The position numbers and the translations under genes were made by a program. Of a stretch of 6,587 nt of DNA, positions 1-6,587 are shown in pieces. Position 1 is the first letter of the stretch. Every line of letters starts with the position of its first letter. The stretch is from Pseudomonas sp. (GTDB lineage: Bacteria > Pseudomonadota > Gammaproteobacteria > Pseudomonadales > Pseudomonadaceae): positions 1 through 6,587 of the forward strand of contig JAQZAY010000217.1 in NCBI GenBank assembly GCA_029239415.1. The letters run 5' to 3'. The notes under the pieces were generated by a model. It saw only the letters and a program-made list of their open reading frames with translations. It did not search any database and was not told the origin of the DNA.

Positions 1-333
1 TCGCTGCTCGAGAAATACCGCGACCTGTTCATCCAGGCCGAGGTGCAGACCCCGGACGAGCTGGAAGAGAAGATCATGCGCCGCATGGCCCAGCTGGGCT
101 TTGCCCATGAGGAGAACGGCATCTACCGCTTCCTGCCGCCGATGCACCGCTTCCTCGATGTGTGCCTGTCGGTGCAGCAGGACCGGGACCTGGCCGCCAG
201 CCTGCACAGCGACCTGCCGCTGCCGGTCCCGGCACTGGCCGAGGACCCGCTGGACATCGACCCGCTCGATGAAAGCGAAGAACAGGCCCTGGCCCGGGCC
301 ATCGCCGAAGAACAACAGGAGATCGACGCATGA
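1..333 (+). CDS. mksE: MksE, condensin accessory subunit (partial, C-terminal 110 residues)
   Basis: The frame is open from base 1 to the TGA at 331-333, so the N-terminus lies outside the window; the GTG at 43 is only an internal codon. MksE is the small winged-helix subunit of the MukBEF-like Mks condensin (JetB in Wadjet nomenclature) and, in the family, binds the kleisin MksF and the SMC-like MksB. The visible part fits a winged-helix end: a helix ending IMRRMAQLGF, a short wing (EENGIYRF), then LPPMHRFLDV, followed by a strongly acidic tail (DPLDIDPLDESEE) typical of flexible subunit-binding ends. The stop overlaps the start of mksB by four bases (ATGA), which implies translational coupling in one operon. 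The subunit name rests largely on its position directly before the SMC-like gene; sequence similarity could not be searched. Confidence 0.8.
   Translation, partial: SLLEKYRDLFIQAEVQTPDELEEKIMRRMAQLGFAHEENGIYRFLPPMHRFLDVCLSVQQDRDLAASLHSDLPLPVPALAEDPLDIDPLDESEEQALARAIAEEQQEIDA
317..321 (+). promoter_or_regulatory. Ribosome binding site of mksB inside the end of mksE
   Basis: AGGAG lies eight bases before the ATG at 330 and within the last codons of mksE. It supports this start for mksB and, with the ATGA overlap, points to coupled translation of the two condensin subunits. Confidence 0.75.
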
Positions 334-3161
334 GCCAGGAACGCTTCGGCATCCGCCGCTTCGCACTGCTCAACACCGCCGGCTACAGCCTTGGCCTGTT
401 TCCCCTGGAGCATCCGCTGTCGGTCTACGGTGCCAACAACCTGGGCAAGAGCGCCTCGATCAACGCCTTGCAGTTCCCCATCCTGGCGCGCATGTCGGAC
501 ATGAGCTTCGGCAAGTACAGCCTGGAACAGTCGCGGCGCTTCTACTTTGCCACCGACACCAGCTACATCCTCTGCGAAGTCAGCCTGCCCCACGGCCCGC
601 ACGTGATCGGCGTGGTGGGGCGCGGCCCGGGTGGCGGGTTCGGCCACCAGTTCTTCGCCTACGCAGGCGGACTGGATCTGGCCCACTACCAGAAGGACGG
701 CACCTGCCTGCGCCAGAAGGAACTATTCGCCAATCTCGAGCGCAACGGCCTCAAGGCCTACGAGCTCAAGCCTGACGAACTGCGTCGCCTGCTGGTCGGC
801 GGCCACACCTCGGTGCCGCTCGACCTGACGTTGATCCCGCTGCGCTCGACCAGCGAGCAGAGCCTCAAGACCTTCCGCGCGCTGTTCATCAACCTGCTGC
901 ACATGCGCGAGATCACCGCGGCCAAGCTCAAGCAGCTGTTCCTCGATGCGTTCGAGCACAGCCTGCGCTCGGGCAGCGTCGACTACATCGCCGCCTGCGA
1001 AGAGGCCTTCCGCGATGTGCGCCGCATGGAACAGGACTACAACGCCCTGGTGTCCGCCGGCCCCTTGGTCGAGGCCCTGGCCAACGGCGTGGCCCAGCGC
1101 GACATCCTGCGCGGCAAGCTGCACCGCATCTCGCCGCTGCTCGACAACCTGCTGGGCACCTGGCAGGACTACGCCATGGCGCGCAAGGAAGAATTGCTGA
1201 TCCAGGTCGAGCACTACCAGAACCAGCAGGACGGCCTGCAGAACACCCAGCGCAACGGCACCCAGGAGCTGATGCGCCTGGAGCGCGAGATCACCGGCAT
1301 CCAGCGCTGGCTGGGCGAGCTGTCGGTGCTCAAGCACCGCTTTGCCCTGGTCGACGACGTCAGGGTGCTCGAACAGCAACTGCTGGCCGCCAAGGATGCC
1401 CACGACGAGCTGGCCGGCGCCCTGGCCCAGGCGCGCCAGTTCAGCGCCGAAGACCTCGGCGAGCGCCTGCGCGACCTGGAAATGCGCCTGCGCTCGGTCC
1501 AGCAGCAGCTCGATCACGCCGACAACAACAGCTTCGCCCGCCTGCGCGAGGAATTCTCCCAGCAGGATGTCGAGCGCCTGATGCGCCTGTTCAACGGCGC
1601 GCTGTTCAGCCTGCCACTGGGCGAGCAAGGCATCGAGCTGGATGACGGCGACAAGTGGGTCACGTCCCTGCAGGCGCTGTTGGCCGGCTTCAAGGGCGAG
1701 CGCTTCGAAGCCCCGGGCCTGGCCATCGACCTGTCGCGCATCGACCCACCTGCCCTGCAGGCCCTGGCCGACCGCGCCGGCCTGCGCGAGCAGAAGGAGC
1801 GCCTGGAGAAAGAACTCAAGCAGTTGCGTACCCAGCAGGCCGTGGCCGCCGACCGTACCGCCAGCAAGACCCAGACCGAAACGCTGTACCAGCAGGTGCT
1901 GGACGCGCAAAAGGTCCTGGAGGACTTCCGCCGCGCCCAGGCCCTGTCCGCCGAGGAGCCCGACAAGCTCGAGCGGCTGGCCCAGCTCGAAGCCTCCCAG
2001 GACGAGCTCAAGCGCTCGAGCGATGCCTTCACCGAGCGCGTGCAGCAGCTGTCCGCCAAGCTGCAGCTGGTGAACCGGCAGATCGCCGACCTGGAGGCCA
2101 GGCAGCGCACCCTCGACGACGCCCTGCGTCGCCGCCACCTGCTGCCGGCCGACCTGCCATACGGCACGCCGTTCATGGAGCCGGTGGACGATTCGATGGA
2201 CAACCTGCTGCCGCTGCTCCACGACTACCAGGACAGCTGGCAGGGCCTGCAGCGGGTCGACGGCCAGATCGAGGCGCTGTATGCCCAGGTGCGCCTCAAG
2301 GGCGTGGCCAAGTTCGACAACGAAGACGACATGGAGCGGCGCCTGCAGCTGCTGATCAATGCCTACGCGCACCGCAGCGACGAAGCCCTGACCCTGGCCA
2401 AGGCGCGCCGCGCCGCGGTCACCGACATCGCCCGGACCTTGCGCAACATTCGCAGCGACTATGACAGCCTCGAGCACCAGCTGGCGCTGTTCAACCGCGA
2501 GATCAACAAGCGCCAGGTCTCCAACCTGGAGAGTTTCCGCATCGTGCTGGCGCCGAACAAGGAAGCGCTCAGGCACATCGACCAGATCATCCACAGCGCC
2601 GGGCAATACGAAGAAGGCGAAACGCTGTCGGTGTTCGACCTGGGCCAGAGCGCCGAGCAGGACAACAGGAACGAGGAAGCCAAGGAATACCTGGCACGCC
2701 TGGTGGCGGCCAACCACAACCAGCTGGGCCTCAAGGACCTGTTCGAGCTGGCCTTCGAGATCACCAAGGTCAACGGCCAGCCGGTGATCCATACCGACAT
2801 CGATGGCGCGGCGTCCAACGGCACCACCATGACCATCAAGGCGCTGACCAACATGTACCTGTTGCTGCACCTGATGGACCGCGACCAGGCCGGCCGTGTG
2901 CGCCTGCCTTACTACCTTGACGAGGCGGCCGACATCGACGAACGCAACCAGGCCGCGCTGCTGGAGACCAGCCAGCAGCTGGGCTTCGTGCCGATCCTGG
3001 CGAGCGTCAAGCCGCAGGTGTCGGCGCACGTGGCGATCGACCTGGAGGGTGGTAGCGGGCCGAATGGCATCTACATCGACGAGGATGACTGGAAGTACAT
3101 CAGCCGGCTGGAAGAGGTGAAGGTGGAGATGCCGGAGGAAGAGGCCGAAGCCCTGGTGTAG
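330..3161 (+). CDS. mksB: MksB, SMC-like ATPase of the Mks (MukBEF-like) condensin
   Basis: This 943-residue protein is the motor subunit of an Mks condensin, which organises and helps segregate the chromosome by ATP-driven DNA loop or bridge formation in the cytoplasm. The N-terminal head has Walker A GANNLGKS at residues 34-41 (K40, S41). Heptad-rich coiled coil runs from about 265 to 395, a compact non-coiled region (about 400-483) may be the hinge, and coiled coil returns at about 484-610 and patchily to about 740. The C-terminal head has a degenerate signature ASNGTTMTI (S829-G831) and Walker B LPYYLDE at 859-865 (D864, E865). Split Walker motifs around coiled coils are diagnostic of the SMC/MukB type, here with much shorter arms than MukB (about 1,480 residues). 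It is the last gene of the operon. Some databases may label this subunit differently (MksF, JetC); the name used here follows the ATPase motifs. The start is fixed by AGGAG at 317-321. Confidence 0.88.
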   Translation: MSQERFGIRRFALLNTAGYSLGLFPLEHPLSVYGANNLGKSASINALQFPILARMSDMSFGKYSLEQSRRFYFATDTSYILCEVSLPHGPHVIGVVGRGPGGGFGHQFFAYAGGLDLAHYQKDGTCLRQKELFANLERNGLKAYELKPDELRRLLVGGHTSVPLDLTLIPLRSTSEQSLKTFRALFINLLHMREITAAKLKQLFLDAFEHSLRSGSVDYIAACEEAFRDVRRMEQDYNALVSAGPLVEALANGVAQRDILRGKLHRISPLLDNLLGTWQDYAMARKEELLIQVEHYQNQQDGLQNTQRNGTQELMRLEREITGIQRWLGELSVLKHRFALVDDVRVLEQQLLAAKDAHDELAGALAQARQFSAEDLGERLRDLEMRLRSVQQQLDHADNNSFARLREEFSQQDVERLMRLFNGALFSLPLGEQGIELDDGDKWVTSLQALLAGFKGERFEAPGLAIDLSRIDPPALQALADRAGLREQKERLEKELKQLRTQQAVAADRTASKTQTETLYQQVLDAQKVLEDFRRAQALSAEEPDKLERLAQLEASQDELKRSSDAFTERVQQLSAKLQLVNRQIADLEARQRTLDDALRRRHLLPADLPYGTPFMEPVDDSMDNLLPLLHDYQDSWQGLQRVDGQIEALYAQVRLKGVAKFDNEDDMERRLQLLINAYAHRSDEALTLAKARRAAVTDIARTLRNIRSDYDSLEHQLALFNREINKRQVSNLESFRIVLAPNKEALRHIDQIIHSAGQYEEGETLSVFDLGQSAEQDNRNEEAKEYLARLVAANHNQLGLKDLFELAFEITKVNGQPVIHTDIDGAASNGTTMTIKALTNMYLLLHLMDRDQAGRVRLPYYLDEAADIDERNQAALLETSQQLGFVPILASVKPQVSAHVAIDLEGGSGPNGIYIDEDDWKYISRLEEVKVEMPEEEAEALV

Positions 3162-3180
3162 GGCCTACTGACCGCAGTGA

Positions 3181-3208
3181 CCCATTCGCTGGCAAGCCAG
3201 CGCATGGG
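3181..3208. repeat. REP-like imperfect hairpin between convergent mksB and creA
   Basis: The inner palindrome CGCTGGCAAGCCAGCG occupies 3187-3202. It is flanked by CCCAT (3181-3185) and ATGGG (3204-3208), giving a stem of 11 pairs with one T/C mismatch (3186/3203) and a CAAG loop. The core TTCGCTGGCAAGCCAGCG resembles the short extragenic palindromes (REP elements) scattered through Pseudomonas genomes; this is recognition from memory. It lies 19 bases after the mksB stop and 22 bases after the creA stop. Neither strand has a following T-run, so it is not a standard intrinsic terminator, but it could protect 3' ends or limit readthrough from both genes. Confidence 0.55.
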
Positions 3209-3230
3209 GCATTGCAAACGTGGGATCAGA

Positions 3231-3698
3231 TCACTGCACCCAAGGCAATATCGGAATCGCCGTCACCGCATTCTGCGGGCTCCCCTCGATCACCCGGTCG
3301 CTGTACACCAGGTACACCAGGGTATTGCGCTTCTTGTCCAAAAAGCGCACCACCTGCATGGTCTTGAATACCAGCGAGGTGCGCTCCTTGAACACCACCT
3401 CGCCATCCTTGAGCTGCCCGTCGAACTTGATCGGCCCGACCTGGCGACAGGCGATCGACGCCTCCGCGCGGTCCTCGGCGAACCCCAGCCCGCCCTTGAG
3501 CCCACCTGTCTTGGCCCGCGACAAATAACACGTCACACCCTCGACCTTGGGATCATCGAACGCTTCGACGACGATGCGATCGTTCGGCCCGACGAACTTG
3601 AACACGGTCGAGACCTGGCCGATTTCCTCGGCCCCCGCCAGCATCGGCAGCGCCAGCACGACGACGGCCAGCAGCTTTTTCAGCACGCCGCCGTTCAC
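3231..3698 (-). CDS. creA: CreA family protein, exported, function unknown
   Basis: This 155-residue protein matches the CreA family (about 157 residues in E. coli, where it sits next to creBCD but has no established biochemical role). A signal peptide is clear: LKK, then a hydrophobic run [12 protein letters not shown], then AGA before EE, with predicted cleavage after A23, so the mature protein should be periplasmic. Family-like features are [10 protein letters not shown] near residue 33, [12 protein letters not shown] with C57, [11 protein letters not shown] with C84, and a C-terminal SPQNAV. The two cysteines could form a disulfide (inference). The start is GTG at 3698, sharing GTGA with the proB stop; a second GTG at 3686 would give a tidier signal peptide (MLKKLLAV). 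Neither has a strong ribosome binding site, so translation is probably coupled to proB. There is no creBCD nearby. Confidence 0.85.
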   Translation of the reverse strand: MNGGVLKKLLAVVVLALPMLAGAEEIGQVSTVFKFVGPNDRIVVEAFDDPKVEGVTCYLSRAKTGGLKGGLGFAEDRAEASIACRQVGPIKFDGQLKDGEVVFKERTSLVFKTMQVVRFLDKKRNTLVYLVYSDRVIEGSPQNAVTAIPILPWVQ

Positions 3699-4813
3699 AC
3701 CAGCACCAGGTTGTCGCGGTGGATCAACTCTGGCTCGGCGCTGTAGCCGAGCAGGCCTTCGATCGCCTCGGACGACTGGCCAATGATCTTCTGCGCTTCC
3801 AGGGCACTGTAGTTGGCAAGGCCCCGGGCCACTTCATGGCCATCGGGACCGACGCACACCACCATCTCGCCACGGCGGAAGCTGCCCTGCACGGTCTTGA
3901 CCCCGACCGGCAGCAGGCTCTTGCTGGCTTCGCGCAACGCACGCACGGCGCCGTCGTCGAGCACCAGGGTGCCGCGGGTCTGCAGGTGGCCGGCCAGCCA
4001 CTGCTTGCGCGCGGCGATCATGCCGCGCTCGGGCGAGAGCAAGGTGCCCAGCTGCTCGCCGGCCTTGAGGCGATCGAGCACGCGCTCGATACGCCCGCCG
4101 ACAATGATGGTGTGAGCACCTGAGCGGGCTGCCAGGCGCGCGGCGCGCAGCTTGGTCTGCATGCCGCCACGGCCCAGGGCGCCACCGGTGCTCCCGGCCA
4201 CGGCATCGAGGCTCGGGTCGTCGGCACGGGCCTCGGAAATGAGCTGCGCGCCGGGGTTGGTGCGCGGGTCGGCATCGAACATGCCGTCGCGGTCGGTGAG
4301 GATCACCAGCAAGTCGGCCTCGACCAGGTTGGCCACCAGGGCCGCCAGGGTGTCGTTGTCGCCGAAGCGGATCTCGTCGGTGACCACGGTGTCGTTCTCG
4401 TTGATCACCGGGACCACGTCCAGCTCCACCAGGGTGCGCAAGGTACTGCGGGCGTTGAGGTAGCGCTTGCGGTCGGAGAGGTCGTCGTGGGTCAGGAGGA
4501 TCTGCGCGGTGTGCCTGCCGTGCTCGGCAAAGCTCGATTCCCAGGCCTGCACCAGGCGCATCTGGCCCAGCGAGGCTGCCGCCTGCAGCTCGTTCATCGC
4601 GCTCGGTCGCTTGCTCCAGCCCAGCTGGCTCATGCCGGCCGCCACGGCCCCGGAGGACACCAGCACCAACTCGACGCCTGCCTTGCGCAAGGCCACCATC
4701 TGCTCGACCCACACGGCCATTGCCGCACGGTCAAGCCCCTTGCCATCGCCCGTCAGCAGGGCGCTGCCGATCTTGACCACCCAACGCCGCGCACCCGTCA
4801 CCTTGCTCCGCAT
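3695..4813 (-). CDS. proB: Glutamate 5-kinase (gamma-glutamyl kinase)
   Basis: ProB phosphorylates L-glutamate with ATP to gamma-glutamyl phosphate, the first and normally proline-inhibited step of proline synthesis in the cytosol. The 372-residue product has the amino acid kinase fold at the N-terminus: VVKIGS (12-17, K14), SSGAVAAG (53-60), VINENDTV (136-143), FGDNDT (150-155), LTDRDGMFD (172-180) and GGMQTKL (216-222). S54, D141, N153 and K221 correspond to E. coli S50, D137, N149 and K217 with a constant offset of four. A C-terminal PUA domain covers about 280-355. The frame stays open upstream to 5038, but that extension reads through the terminator and obgE and lacks family similarity; ATG at 4813 follows GGAAG and places VVKIGS correctly. 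proA is not here; in Pseudomonas it is usually elsewhere on the chromosome. The stop overlaps the creA start. Confidence 0.96.
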   Translation of the reverse strand: MRSKVTGARRWVVKIGSALLTGDGKGLDRAAMAVWVEQMVALRKAGVELVLVSSGAVAAGMSQLGWSKRPSAMNELQAAASLGQMRLVQAWESSFAEHGRHTAQILLTHDDLSDRKRYLNARSTLRTLVELDVVPVINENDTVVTDEIRFGDNDTLAALVANLVEADLLVILTDRDGMFDADPRTNPGAQLISEARADDPSLDAVAGSTGGALGRGGMQTKLRAARLAARSGAHTIIVGGRIERVLDRLKAGEQLGTLLSPERGMIAARKQWLAGHLQTRGTLVLDDGAVRALREASKSLLPVGVKTVQGSFRRGEMVVCVGPDGHEVARGLANYSALEAQKIIGQSSEAIEGLLGYSAEPELIHRDNLVLV

Positions 4814-4816
4814 CTT

Positions 4817-4821
4817 CTTCC
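4817..4821 (-). promoter_or_regulatory. Ribosome binding site deciding the proB start
   Basis: On the minus strand GGAAG precedes AAG and the ATG at 4813. Spacing is short (3-5 bases), but no other in-frame start lies between this point and the terminator upstream, and the next Met (M32) would remove the nucleotide-binding VVKIGS. Confidence 0.6.
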
Positions 4822-4837
4822 AACCTGTTGTCGATCT

Positions 4838-4854
4838 GTAGATACCGTAGATAC
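4838..4854. repeat. Direct repeat GTATCTAC x2 in the proB leader
   Basis: On the minus strand GTATCTAC occurs twice with a single G between (9-base period), at 4854-4847 and 4845-4838. It lies between the T-run of the obgE terminator and the proB ribosome binding site, the only non-coding space before proB. It could be a promoter or operator element, but I see no convincing -35/-10 pair around it. Confidence 0.4.
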
Positions 4855-4881
4855 AAAAACGCCGCTCGAATGAGCGGCGTT
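4855..4881 (-). terminator. Intrinsic terminator after obgE
   Basis: On the minus strand the arms AACGCCGCTC (4881-4872) and GAGCGGCGTT (4867-4858) pair over 10 bases around the loop ATTC, followed by a run of five T (4859-4855). It starts 17 bases after the obgE stop codon. The plus strand has no T-run, so it acts on minus-strand transcripts and separates obgE from proB. Confidence 0.92.
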
Positions 4882-4898
4882 CAGTGTACTGCAACCGA

Positions 4899-6263
<1,365 letters not shown>

Positions 6264-6290
6264 AAAAAGCCCCGTCGCATGACGGGGCTT
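6264..6290 (-). terminator. Intrinsic terminator after rpmA
   Basis: On the minus strand AAGCCCCGTC (6290-6281) and GACGGGGCTT (6276-6267) form a 10-bp stem with loop ATGC, followed by a T-run (6268-6264). It begins 17 bases after the rpmA stop, a classical end for the rplU-rpmA transcript. Confidence 0.93.
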
Positions 6291-6307
6291 CTGCAGCGAC
6301 AGCGCGA

Positions 6308-6565
6308 TTAGCCCGCGACGACGCTTACATAACGGCGGTTGAACTCGCCTTTCTTCTCGAACTTGATCACGCCTTCGATTTTCGCGAAGAGGGTGTGATC
6401 CTTGCCCATGCCAACGCCGTAGCCAGCGTGGAACTGGGTGCCGCGCTGACGCACGATGATGTTGCCGGCCTTGATGACCTGGCCGCCATACATCTTCACG
6501 CCAAGGCGTTTCGATTCTGAGTCGCGACCGTTACGGGTACTACCACCAGCTTTTTTGTGTGCCAT
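6308..6565 (-). CDS. rpmA: Large-subunit ribosomal protein bL27
   Basis: The 85-residue product equals E. coli L27 in length and begins [16 protein letters not shown], the conserved flexible N-terminus that reaches the peptidyl transferase centre of the 50S subunit. The family signatures [10 protein letters not shown] (19-28), [10 protein letters not shown] (34-43) and [17 protein letters not shown] (45-61) are intact. It lacks the cleaved N-terminal extension found in Firmicutes. The ATG at 6565 has GGAG nine bases upstream (6575-6578). The gene normally follows rplU (L21), which should start beyond the right edge; the operon promoter is therefore not visible. Transcription ends at the terminator directly downstream, before obgE. 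Confidence 0.98.
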   Translation of the reverse strand: MAHKKAGGSTRNGRDSESKRLGVKMYGGQVIKAGNIIVRQRGTQFHAGYGVGMGKDHTLFAKIEGVIKFEKKGEFNRRYVSVVAG

Positions 6566-6574
6566 GGTTCAATT

Positions 6575-6578
6575 CTCC
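6575..6578 (-). promoter_or_regulatory. Ribosome binding site of rpmA
   Basis: On the minus strand GGAG sits nine bases before the rpmA ATG in an otherwise AT-rich stretch, a strong site as expected for a ribosomal protein gene. Confidence 0.7.
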
Positions 6579-6587
6579 AAACAATTC

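Noticed and set aside
43..333. A separate 96-residue gene starting at GTG 43
   Set aside because: The same frame is open to base 1 with winged-helix-like sequence before it, and there is no ribosome binding site. It is the tail of a truncated mksE.
723..3029. A 768-codon open frame on the minus strand inside mksB
   Set aside because: It is in exact codon register with mksB, so antisense stops can arise only from TTA, CTA or TCA codons, which are rare in this GC-rich genome. It ends exactly at the CTA Leu codon at 723-725. The product is a repetitive Q/V/L-rich string with no domain, so it is a codon-usage shadow.
3177..3746. Plus-strand open frames opposite creA and the end of proB
   Set aside because: They are antisense to two well-supported genes, have no ribosome binding site and no recognisable domain, and are rich in His/Arg/Gln as expected of shadow frames.

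Overview
The window comes from a high-GC gammaproteobacterium, almost certainly a Pseudomonas, and the gene set looks most like the P. putida/P. entomophila side of the genus. This is a judgement from protein appearance: 85-residue L27, 406-residue Obg with an acidic tail, 372-residue ProB with a PUA domain, a CreA-family protein, and an Mks condensin. No database comparison was possible.

Left part (1-3161, plus strand): the end of an mks condensin operon. The first 333 bases are the C-terminal half of MksE. It overlaps by four bases (ATGA) with mksB, which encodes a complete 943-residue SMC-like ATPase with Walker A at residues 34-41, long coiled coils, a degenerate signature motif and a C-terminal Walker B. 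mksF should lie upstream, outside the window. No mksG/jetD nuclease gene follows mksB, so at this locus the system looks like a chromosome-organising Mks condensin rather than a Wadjet plasmid-defence operon.

Middle and right part (3231-6565, minus strand, read right to left): rpmA (ribosomal protein L27), a strong intrinsic terminator, a 140-base gap with a 10-bp inverted repeat, obgE (ribosome-assembly GTPase), a second strong intrinsic terminator, proB (glutamate 5-kinase, first step of proline synthesis), then creA (small exported protein of unknown function) overlapping the proB stop codon as GTGA. rplU is expected just beyond the right edge. creA and mksB converge over 69 bases that hold an imperfect REP-like hairpin.

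The coding genes are mostly core and well conserved, and nothing indicates a phage, insertion sequence, CRISPR array or genomic island. The points worth a second look are the nuclease-less Mks operon and its degenerate signature motif, the very short gap in which proB must either have its own promoter or receive readthrough, the spaced inverted repeat before obgE, and the hairpin between the convergent genes.
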